Assembly (NCBI GenBank): GCA_029883145.1 | Contig: JAOUJR010000105.1 | Location: 1-6,322, forward strand | Direction of reading: 5' to 3' | Origin: Nitrospirota bacterium | GTDB taxonomy: Bacteria; Nitrospirota; Thermodesulfovibrionia; Thermodesulfovibrionales; SM23-35 | Length of the DNA stretch: 6,322 nucleotides | Shown: piece by piece, positions 1 to 6,111 of the stretch | Position numbering within the stretch: position 1 is the first letter of the stretch | Layout of the letters: each line of letters starts with the position of its first letter | Translations under genes and position numbers: made by a program | The notes under the pieces: generated by a model | The model's database searches: none | The model's input: the letters and a program-made list of their open reading frames with translations, nothing else | What the model was told of the DNA's origin: nothing

Positions 1-1083
1 GAAGGGAAGGGTTTTTCAAAGGCATTGATAGACAGATTGACATTAAATGAGAAACGTATCAATGAGATGTCGCAGGGGCTTATCGAGGTCGCAGCCCTTC
101 CTGACCCTGTTGGTGAAATCACAAAGATGTGGCAGAGGCCAAATGGGATGACTGTGGGAAAGATGCGTGTGCCAATCGGTGTCATCGGGATTATCTATGA
201 GTCGAGGCCAAATGTGACTGTGGATGCAACAGGCCTGTGCCTCAAGGCTGGCAATGCGGTGGTACTCAGAGGTGGTTCTGAAGCTATTCACTCAAACAAG
301 TCAATTGTCACTGTATTAAGGGGCGTTGGGAAAGAACATGGACTTTATGAAGGAGCGGTAACCTTCCTTGATATACCTGAAAGAGAAGCAGTTATGGAGA
401 TGCTCAAACTCGAAGGTATTATTGATCTGATAATCCCGAGGGGCGGTGAAGGGCTGATAAGGGCTGTCACAGAAAATTCAAGGATACCGGTTCTCAAGCA
501 TTATAAAGGTGTCTGCCACGTGTTTGTTGACAGGGATGCTGATTTAAAGATGGCTCAAGATATATGCTTTAATGCAAAAGTTCAGAGACCTGGTACCTGT
601 AATGCCATGGAGACAATGCTTGTGGATAAAAAGATTGCAAAGGCCTTTCTGCCCATTATGGTAAAGAGGTTTAAAGACGCTGGAGTGACACTAAAAGGTT
701 GTCCTGCGACGAGAAAGATAGATGCATCTCTTGAAAAGCTGAAGGAAGAAGATTTTTACAAAGAATATCTTGACCTCATATTGAATCTAAGGATAGTGGA
801 GGACATTGATGATGCAATGGCCCACATTGCAAAATATAGCTCTTCGCACTCTGATGCGATTGTCACAAATGATTATGAGAAGGCCATGAGGTTCCTGAGA
901 GAAGTGGATTCATCTGCTGTGTTTGTAAATGTGTCGACGAGGCTTAATGATGGTTATCAGTTTGGTCTTGGAGCGGAGATAGGGATATCAACTGATAAAA
1001 TTCATGCCCGGGGACCAATGGGTCTTGAAGAGCTTACATGCACCAAGTTTATCGTCCTGGGAAATGGACAATTGAGGGAATAA
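1..1083 (+). CDS. proA: Gamma-glutamyl phosphate reductase (glutamate-5-semialdehyde dehydrogenase), 5'-truncated
   Basis: ProA reduces gamma-glutamyl phosphate to glutamate-5-semialdehyde with NADPH, the second step of proline synthesis from glutamate, in the cytoplasm. The frame is open from base 1, and 360 residues are visible up to the TAA at 1081-1083. The first visible residues already match the family ([20 protein letters not shown]), so the TTG at 25 is an internal codon and roughly 55-60 N-terminal residues lie outside the window (E. coli ProA is 417 aa). Family signatures include [41 protein letters not shown] and [12 protein letters not shown]. The catalytic cysteine is in [11 protein letters not shown], with its codon at 598-600. 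The C-terminal [25 protein letters not shown] is typical and complete. nadD follows after 15 bases, as expected of a shared transcript; proB would be expected upstream but is not in view. Nothing suggests decay. Confidence 0.97.
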   Translation, partial: EGKGFSKALIDRLTLNEKRINEMSQGLIEVAALPDPVGEITKMWQRPNGMTVGKMRVPIGVIGIIYESRPNVTVDATGLCLKAGNAVVLRGGSEAIHSNKSIVTVLRGVGKEHGLYEGAVTFLDIPEREAVMEMLKLEGIIDLIIPRGGEGLIRAVTENSRIPVLKHYKGVCHVFVDRDADLKMAQDICFNAKVQRPGTCNAMETMLVDKKIAKAFLPIMVKRFKDAGVTLKGCPATRKIDASLEKLKEEDFYKEYLDLILNLRIVEDIDDAMAHIAKYSSSHSDAIVTNDYEKAMRFLREVDSSAVFVNVSTRLNDGYQFGLGAEIGISTDKIHARGPMGLEELTCTKFIVLGNGQLRE

Positions 1084-1098
1084 GAAAATAATCATATT

Positions 1099-1761
1099 AT
1101 GAAAGTCGGCATATTTGGCGGGACTTTTAACCCTATACATTATGGACACCTGAGAGCTGCTGAGGAAGTAAGGGAAAGACTCAAGCTCGACAAAATTATC
1201 TTCATTCCCTCTGGCAATCCTCCGCTCAAGACAGAAGAACTCTCAGAAGCAGTGCACAGATATAAGATGACAAGGCTTGCTATTGTGACGAACCGTTTTT
1301 TTGAACTGTCTGATATTGAATGCAGACAGCAGGGAAAGTCATATACTGTGAAAACAGTTGAATATCTAAAGAAAACCAATCCCGAGATAGACTATTTCTT
1401 TATCCTCGGAATTGATGCATTTCTTGAAATCCCTTATTGGTGGAAACCAGAAAATCTCATCGGTCTTATAGATTTTGTCGTTATCCCGCGGTCGCCTTTC
1501 AGGTTTGTTGACCTTCTGTCATCCCAGTATATATCTGCTGGCGAGAATGCTCTTAAAAAGCTTGATGCAGCAGAAATCGAATCATATACCGCAAAGCTCA
1601 AAAGCAACAGGGATATGATTGCGCTGAAGCTCCCTGTTATAGATATATCAGCGACCCGGATAAGAAGGTTATTAAATGAGGGAAAGAGCATAAAATATCT
1701 ATTGCCAGAGGCGGTTGAATCCTATATAATTTCTAATAAGCTCTATAAGTGTAATAAGTAA
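1099..1761 (+). CDS. nadD: Nicotinate-nucleotide adenylyltransferase
   Basis: NadD transfers AMP from ATP to nicotinate mononucleotide, giving deamido-NAD, in the cytoplasmic NAD synthesis pathway. The 220-residue product is of normal length. The nucleotidyltransferase signature GGTFNPIHYGH is at residues 7-17, and the second nucleotide-binding motif ISATRIR is at 183-189, followed by the usual LLPEAVESYI helix. FFILGIDAFLEIPYW is the family's central GxDa...W segment. ATG 1099 is chosen because the protein begins directly at the first beta strand (MKVGIFGG) and the stop of proA is in the same frame just upstream. No good Shine-Dalgarno sequence lies at normal distance; a GAGGG at 1074-1078 is about 20 bases away, so translation may be coupled to proA. 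The last residues after KLY (KCNK) and the stop codon are written by the 7-base repeat that forms the following palindrome. Confidence 0.96.
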   Translation: MKVGIFGGTFNPIHYGHLRAAEEVRERLKLDKIIFIPSGNPPLKTEELSEAVHRYKMTRLAIVTNRFFELSDIECRQQGKSYTVKTVEYLKKTNPEIDYFFILGIDAFLEIPYWWKPENLIGLIDFVVIPRSPFRFVDLLSSQYISAGENALKKLDAAEIESYTAKLKSNRDMIALKLPVIDISATRIRRLLNEGKSIKYLLPEAVESYIISNKLYKCNK

Positions 1762-1827
1762 TGAGTGATGGGTAATGAGTTTGGGTCAAAGTTTAACTCA
1801 TTACACGTCATAGTTTACACATCACGA
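1749..1827. repeat. Palindromic element made of degenerate 7-base units between nadD and rsfS
   Basis: The left half is four consecutive 7-base units close to RNGTRAT, starting at 1749, 1756, 1763 and 1770 (for example GTGTAAT and GGGTAAT). The right half carries units in the opposite orientation at 1793, 1800, 1807, 1814 and 1821 (for example ATTACAC and TTTACAC). The two halves pair: a perfect 10-bp core stem joins 1772-1781 (GTAATGAGTT) with 1795-1804 (AACTCATTAC) across a 13-base loop, and imperfect pairing continues outward to about 1750/1826. No T-tract follows, so it does not look like an ordinary intrinsic terminator. It overlaps the nadD stop codon. Function is unknown; an RNA stem-loop in the transcript or a small non-autonomous repeat are both possible. 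Confidence 0.75.
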
Positions 1828-1837
1828 GAAAATTGAA

Positions 1838-1844
1838 GGGAGGG
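1838..1844 (+). promoter_or_regulatory. Ribosome binding site of rsfS (GGGAGGG)
   Basis: This is the only purine-rich Shine-Dalgarno-like run ahead of rsfS. It ends 7 bases before the TTA codon at 1852 but 34 bases before the first standard start codon, TTG at 1879. The spacing therefore points to initiation at or very near 1852. Confidence 0.6.
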
Positions 1845-1851
1845 AAGACCT

Positions 1852-2211
1852 TTAGAAAGTAAAGTTAAAGCCCTCGAATTGGCAAGGGCAACGCTGGATA
1901 AAAAAGCAAAAGATATCCTTGTTCTCAATTTGAAGGGTATGACTATTATTGCAGATTATTTTGTCATTTGTTCTGGTGAAAGCACAACCCATGTAAGATC
2001 AATTGCCGAAGGAGTCGAAAACAAATTTTCCAAAGCAGGTATAAAGCCTCTCGGTATCGAAGGATTAAATTATAGCCACTGGGTTCTGATTGACTATGGA
2101 GATGTAATTATCCATATTTTTGAAGATACCACAAGGGGTTTTTATGAGCTTGAAAAACTATGGATTGATGCTGAAAGAGTTCCATTAATAGGCGGGGACA
2201 GCGATGAGTAA
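1852..2211 (+). CDS. rsfS: Ribosomal silencing factor RsfS (DUF143/Iojap family)
   Basis: RsfS binds ribosomal protein uL14 on the 50S subunit and blocks joining with 30S, lowering translation when nutrients are short. Family signatures are DILVLNLKGMTIIADYFVICSGES, a GIKPLGIEG stretch, HWVLIDYGDVIIHIF and the C-terminal FYELEKLW. The start is uncertain. The first standard start codon is TTG 1879 (110 aa), but this removes part of the first helix and has no Shine-Dalgarno sequence. Reading from TTA 1852 gives 119 aa, begins xESKVKALELARATL, has exactly 20 residues before the DIL/DII position as in E. coli RsfS (as I recall its sequence), and sits 7 bases after GGGAGGG. An in-frame stop at 1834-1836 rules out a start further upstream. 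Either TTA is used, or the base is really G (TTG). The conservative alternative is 1879-2211. The next gene begins inside the last 8 bases, implying coupling. Confidence 0.9.
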   Translation, partial: LESKVKALELARATLDKKAKDILVLNLKGMTIIADYFVICSGESTTHVRSIAEGVENKFSKAGIKPLGIEGLNYSHWVLIDYGDVIIHIFEDTTRGFYELEKLWIDAERVPLIGGDSDE

Positions 2212-3547
2212 ACTATATGTTGCGATATTTATCTTGTTACTCGGCATAATTGCCCTCTTTGCAATGTTTAATCAGGAATCTACCACCATAACTATACCCT
2301 TTGGTGTAACCTATGAGATTTCTACCATTGGCCTGATATTGCTTTCAGGTATAGTTGGTGCACTCACCATGCTCATTATTTTCGCGACAAGAGATTTGAA
2401 AAAATTTATTGATAACTGGCAATACCAGAAAAAACAGAAAAAAGAAGCAGAGATTCAGGGATTATACTCAAAGGCATTGAACAGTCTCCTTGCCCATAAT
2501 GAGGATGAGGCAAAGGAGTTACTTAAAGGGGTTCTGTCAAAAGAGCCTGAGCACCTCGATGCATTATTAAGACTCGGAGATATTGCGGTAACCGAAGAAG
2601 ATTTTCAGAAAGCAGGCGAGTACTATCAACAAGCAAGAGATATCAGTACCCGGAACCTTGAAACACTGTTTGCCATAGAAAGGCTTATGGAAAAAACAGG
2701 AAGATGGTCAGATGCCCTCCATTGTGTTGATGAGATTCTCGATATAGATGATGAAAACCTTTCAGCCCTCTATAAAAAAAGGGATATTCTCGAAAGGCAG
2801 GAAAGGTGGGATGAACTTGTCCTTATTCAGAAAATAATCTTGAAAAATGAACATGCAGAAAAGGATAAAAACCGCGAACGTCAGGATCTTATCGGGTACA
2901 AGTATGAGTATGGGAGAAAGAGCCTCGAGAACAGTGAACTTGAAAAAGCAAAGAAGGCATTCAGGACAGTATTACGAATAGATAAAGATTTTGTTCCTGC
3001 AACTCTCGGGCTTGCAGAGGTACTTTTGAGGGAAGGTGAGAGCGAAGAAGCGGTCAATACTCTTGAGAAGAGTTATGAACAGACATCTTCAATGATAGCA
3101 CTCGCACGGCTTGAAGACTTGCTGATAAATCTTGGCGAACCAGCGCGACTTATAAGAATTTATAAAAATAGCATCTCACGGAATCCACATGATCCTGTGA
3201 TAAAATTTTTTCTCGGAAAACTCTACTATAGGCTTGAGATGGTGGATGATGCCTTTGAAACGCTTGCGTCCATTGATACAGGCGGAGCTGATTATCCAGA
3301 ACTGCATCAGCTCATGGGGAGCCTCTATATGAAAAGGAATCAACCCGAAAAGGCTGCCTATGAATTCAGGAAGGCACTGAACCTAAAGATGGCACTACGG
3401 CTGCCTTACTATTGTAAGGAGTGTGGATACATTTCCCTTGAATGGTCAGGGAGATGTGCTGATTGCAAGAAGTGGAATACCTTTCAATTTGACCTTGATG
3501 GTACCTGCAGGGTTCGAATACTTAATAATCAATCCTTATCTAAATAG
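2204..3547 (+). CDS. Membrane-anchored TPR protein, LapA-like N-terminus fused to LapB (YciM)-like TPR and rubredoxin-type zinc domain
   Basis: The protein has 447 residues. Two hydrophobic membrane segments (about 4-22 and 42-62), separated by NQESTTITIPFG, resemble the LapA/DUF1049 fold. A basic, charged stretch (63-85) follows, then about nine degenerate TPR-like helical pairs (about 86-400), then a Cys4 ribbon with C404, C407, C418 and C421. The spacing CX2C-X10-CX2C and the ending CKKWNT match the metal-binding domain of LapB (CQKCG...CPSCRAW in E. coli). In E. coli, LapA and LapB are separate inner-membrane proteins; LapB links the LpxC deacetylase to the FtsH protease and so sets lipopolysaccharide synthesis. 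A similar role here is an inference from architecture. ATG 2204 overlaps the end of rsfS by 8 bases and has GGCGGGG at 2191-2197 as a fair ribosome binding site. About 20 extra residues follow the zinc ribbon, and the leuS promoter's -35 region falls in that tail. Confidence 0.85.
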   Translation: MSKLYVAIFILLLGIIALFAMFNQESTTITIPFGVTYEISTIGLILLSGIVGALTMLIIFATRDLKKFIDNWQYQKKQKKEAEIQGLYSKALNSLLAHNEDEAKELLKGVLSKEPEHLDALLRLGDIAVTEEDFQKAGEYYQQARDISTRNLETLFAIERLMEKTGRWSDALHCVDEILDIDDENLSALYKKRDILERQERWDELVLIQKIILKNEHAEKDKNRERQDLIGYKYEYGRKSLENSELEKAKKAFRTVLRIDKDFVPATLGLAEVLLREGESEEAVNTLEKSYEQTSSMIALARLEDLLINLGEPARLIRIYKNSISRNPHDPVIKFFLGKLYYRLEMVDDAFETLASIDTGGADYPELHQLMGSLYMKRNQPEKAAYEFRKALNLKMALRLPYYCKECGYISLEWSGRCADCKKWNTFQFDLDGTCRVRILNNQSLSK

Positions 3548-3564
3548 CCTTAATTTGCTATAAT
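3536..3564 (+). promoter_or_regulatory. Putative sigma-70 promoter for leuS with extended -10
   Basis: A perfect TATAAT at 3559-3564 is preceded by TGC (3556-3558), making an extended -10 element. The hexamer 17 bases upstream (TTATCT, 3536-3541) is a poor -35, which an extended -10 can offset. It lies at the end of the TPR gene and would start transcripts near 3571, giving a leader of about 60 bases before leuS. This is the best promoter-like sequence in the window, but it rests on sequence match alone. Confidence 0.55.
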
Positions 3565-3620
3565 ACTTTTCAATTAATTCTTGCCGATATATCTGATTTT
3601 ATTTAGTTTCTAATCAGTTT

Positions 3621-3628
3621 GAGGAGGT
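3621..3628 (+). promoter_or_regulatory. Strong ribosome binding site of leuS (GAGGAGGT)
   Basis: This is a near-perfect Shine-Dalgarno sequence. It is only 2 bases before ATG 3631 but 8 bases before the in-frame TTG 3637, so it favours the TTG as the true start. Confidence 0.85.
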
Positions 3629-3636
3629 AGATGATT

Positions 3637-6111
3637 TTGGAAGAAAGATATAACCCTCAAAAGGTTGAACTGAAATGGCAAAAGCATTGGTCTGACAGGC
3701 AACTCAATAAGACAGAGTTTAATCCTTCTCAGAAGAAGTTTTACTGCCTCGAGATGTTCCCTTATCCCTCAGGAGAAATCCATATGGGTCATGTAAGAAA
3801 CTACGCAATCGGTGATGTGATTGCACGATATAAGAAGATGCGCGGCTATAATGTACTGCATCCTATGGGATGGGATGCATTCGGGCTTCCTGCAGAGAAT
3901 GCGGCGATAAAACATGGCGTTCATCCATCAGAGTGGACCTATAAGAATATTAAGTACATGAAAAAACAGCTCAATCGGATGGGACTCAGCTATGATTGGG
4001 AGAGAGAGGTTACCACATGCAGCCCTGAATATTACAAATGGAACCAGTGGTTTTTCCTCAGGATGTTCGAGAAAGGACTTGCATACAGAAAACATTCTTA
4101 TGTGAACTGGTGTCCATCATGTGCAACTGTCCTTGCAAATGAACAGGTTATAGATGAGAAATGCTGGCGCTGTGATGCTATAGTTATCCAGAAGAAACTT
4201 GAGCAATGGTTCTTCAGAATTACTCACTATGCAGAAGAATTACTTCGGGAGTGTGATGAACTAAGAGGATGGCCCGAAAGAGTTGTCCTCATGCAAAAAA
4301 ACTGGATCGGGAAGGGCGAAGGCGTGGAGGTAGATTTCCCCATTGAAGGAATGGATGAACAATTAAGAATTTTCACCACAAGGCCAGATACATTATTGGG
4401 TGTGACCTTTATGTGTATTGCTCCTAAACATCCTTTGGCAGAAAGGATGGTTAAAGATACCAATAAACTTGAGGCTGTAAAAGCGAAATATGGTAAGGAA
4501 GATGAGAAGATAGGGCTTTTCACAGGATATTACGCAATCAATCCATTAAATGACGATAGAGTCCCTGTATATGTTGCAAATTTTGTTCTTATGGAATATG
4601 GGACAGGTGCAATCATGTCTGTGCCAGCCCATGATCAGAGAGATTTTGAGTTTGCAAAGAAATATGACTTACCTGTAAGGGTTGTTATTGTGCCTGACTC
4701 TGAACACAGAACTTTGAACTCTGAACTTATGACCGAAGCGTACGAGGATGAAGGTATACTTGTGAATTCAGGTAAATTCAGTGGTTTGAAGAGTGATATC
4801 GCAATGACGGAAATTATACAATTTATTGAAGAGAAGGGATTTGGGAAGGGTACTGTTAATTATAAACTCCGCGATTGGGGTATATCCCGACAGAGATACT
4901 GGGGAACACCAATTCCTATACTCTACTGTGATAAATGTGGGATAGTACCTGTGCCTGAGAAAGACCTTCCTATCATACTCCCCGAGGATGTGAGATTAAC
5001 AGGCAAGGGTGGCTCTCCACTCCTTGAGTCAGAGGCATTTCTGAATACCCGATGCCCGAAATGCGGCGGGAGAGCGAATCGTGAGACTGACACAATGGAT
5101 ACGTTTGTTGACTCATCGTGGTATTTCGTGCGGTATTGTTTTAAAAAAGGCGATATTGACTTAAATTCCGCACTCCGCACTCCGCACTCTGAATTTAACT
5201 ATTGGATGCCTGTTGACCAGTATATAGGTGGTGTTGAGCACGCGGTACTCCACCTCCTTTACTCAAGGTTTTTTATAAAGGCCATTCGTGACCTTGGACT
5301 TATCAGTATTGGTGAACCTTTCCAAAACCTCCTTACACAGGGCATGGTGATAAAAGATGGGGCAAAGATGTCTAAATCAAAGGGTAACGTCGTTGACCCT
5401 CATTATCTGATTGAAAAATATGGTGCTGATACATCGAGGCTGTTCTCCCTTTTTGCAGCTCCTCCGGAAAGGGACCTCGAATGGTCAGACAAAGGTGTTG
5501 AGGGAGCATTCAGGTTCTTACACAGGCTGTGGGGGATTGTGTATAAGAACCGTGAAGCATTAAGTGTAATGCGTAATGAGATAAAAGGGGTTGTCACATC
5601 ATATATCACAGATCTCCCATCACTTTTGTTGAGAAAAACCCATCAGACAATTAGAAAAGTTACCACAGACATTGAGCGCGATTACCACTTTAATACTGCA
5701 ATAGCTGGATTGATGGAGCTTGTGAACGAGATCACTGCATTTGAACCCAGATCTGATGATGACTGGAAACCGTTTAAGTTTGCAATAGAGCGAGTATTAA
5801 TCCTTCTCTCTCCATTTTCTCCGCATATTGCAGAGGAACTGTGGGAAGCGATAGGGAATAAACCGAGTATCTTTGAACAATCATGGCCTGACTGGGATGA
5901 GGAAATCGCAAGGGAAGGGAAGATTGAACTCGTGATACAGATTAATGGTAAACTAAGATCAAAGATTATGATATCACAGGGCACTCCTGACGATGAGATA
6001 AAAAGGCTGGCCCTCGAAGAGCAAAAAATTAAAGAGATTGTTGGTGCAAAAACAATCAAAAAAGTTATTGTGGTAAAGGGTAAATTACTGAATATAGTCA
6101 TAGGGAATTAG
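3637..6111 (+). CDS. leuS: Leucyl-tRNA synthetase
   Basis: LeuRS attaches leucine to tRNA-Leu and edits mischarged products; it is a cytoplasmic class I synthetase. Positions here count from ATG 3631 (826 aa). The HIGH motif is HMGH 51-54 and KMSKS is at 579-583. A Cys4 zinc site uses C161, C164, C178 and C181. The CP1 editing domain has TTRPDT (249-254) and AHDQRD with D335 as the conserved editing aspartate. A second CX2C pair set is at 433/436 and 475/478, before RETDTMDTFVDSSWYF. The anticodon-binding helices (HQTIRKVTTDIERDYHFNTAI) and a normal C-terminal domain follow. I prefer TTG 3637, which gives MEERYNPQ as in most bacterial LeuRS and has ideal ribosome-binding spacing; ATG 3631 adds only two residues. 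Three in-frame tracts (about residues 356-367, 511-522 and 645-664) are built from 7-base repeats. All catalytic and editing motifs are intact, so the enzyme should work. Confidence 0.97.
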   Translation: MEERYNPQKVELKWQKHWSDRQLNKTEFNPSQKKFYCLEMFPYPSGEIHMGHVRNYAIGDVIARYKKMRGYNVLHPMGWDAFGLPAENAAIKHGVHPSEWTYKNIKYMKKQLNRMGLSYDWEREVTTCSPEYYKWNQWFFLRMFEKGLAYRKHSYVNWCPSCATVLANEQVIDEKCWRCDAIVIQKKLEQWFFRITHYAEELLRECDELRGWPERVVLMQKNWIGKGEGVEVDFPIEGMDEQLRIFTTRPDTLLGVTFMCIAPKHPLAERMVKDTNKLEAVKAKYGKEDEKIGLFTGYYAINPLNDDRVPVYVANFVLMEYGTGAIMSVPAHDQRDFEFAKKYDLPVRVVIVPDSEHRTLNSELMTEAYEDEGILVNSGKFSGLKSDIAMTEIIQFIEEKGFGKGTVNYKLRDWGISRQRYWGTPIPILYCDKCGIVPVPEKDLPIILPEDVRLTGKGGSPLLESEAFLNTRCPKCGGRANRETDTMDTFVDSSWYFVRYCFKKGDIDLNSALRTPHSEFNYWMPVDQYIGGVEHAVLHLLYSRFFIKAIRDLGLISIGEPFQNLLTQGMVIKDGAKMSKSKGNVVDPHYLIEKYGADTSRLFSLFAAPPERDLEWSDKGVEGAFRFLHRLWGIVYKNREALSVMRNEIKGVVTSYITDLPSLLLRKTHQTIRKVTTDIERDYHFNTAIAGLMELVNEITAFEPRSDDDWKPFKFAIERVLILLSPFSPHIAEELWEAIGNKPSIFEQSWPDWDEEIAREGKIELVIQINGKLRSKIMISQGTPDDEIKRLALEEQKIKEIVGAKTIKKVIVVKGKLLNIVIGN
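4697..4731 (+). repeat. Degenerate 7-base tandem repeat (ACTCTGA type) inside leuS
   Basis: Units start at 4697 (ACTCTGA), 4704 (ACACAGA), 4711 (ACTTTGA) and 4718 (ACTCTGA), with a decayed fifth unit at 4725. They stay in the leuS frame and encode about residues 356-367 (DSEHRTLNSELM), between the end of the editing-site motifs and the conserved TEAYEDEGILVNSG segment, where LeuRS sequences vary. Confidence 0.75.
5161..5198 (+). repeat. Three perfect TCCGCAC tandem repeats inside leuS, flanked by a 7-bp inverted repeat
   Basis: TCCGCAC occurs three times head to tail at 5167-5187, followed by a related unit TCTGAAT at 5188-5194. The tract is bracketed by TTAAATT (5161-5167) and its exact reverse complement AATTTAA (5192-5198). 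Three units are 21 bases, so the frame is kept. The tract encodes LNSALRTPHSEF (residues 511-522), just before the conserved NYWMPVDQYIGG. Confidence 0.88.
5564..5623. repeat. Diverged two-sided 7-base repeat element inside leuS
   Basis: The left block has units GTGTAAT (5564), GCGTAAT (5571) and a decayed GAGATAA (5578). The right block has four units all ending in ATC at 5594, 5601, 5608 and 5615, followed by AC. The GTGTAAT unit is identical to the first unit of the nadD-rsfS palindrome, and both right blocks end in the same CATCAC. It looks like a decayed copy of that element. It encodes residues 645-664, a linker between the catalytic core and the anticodon-binding helices. Confidence 0.6.

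Noticed and set aside
25..27. TTG at 25 as the start of proA
   Set aside because: The codons before it (bases 1-24) already encode conserved ProA sequence, so the gene runs off the left edge.
1772..1804. Intrinsic terminator after nadD
   Set aside because: The stem is AT-rich and no T-tract follows. It is better explained as part of the heptamer palindrome.
3565..3630. T-box or other riboswitch leader for leuS
   Set aside because: The leader is only about 60 bases, far too short for a T-box, with no specifier or antiterminator motifs. A 6-bp stem (3593-3598 with 3612-3617) is too weak to call.
5161..5198. CRISPR-like array
   Set aside because: Units are 7 bases with no spacers and lie inside the leuS reading frame.
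4227..6101. Open frames on the minus strand across leuS (and similar ones across proA and nadD)
   Set aside because: They lie opposite strongly conserved genes, have serine- and phenylalanine-rich compositions typical of antisense shadows, and show no recognisable domain.
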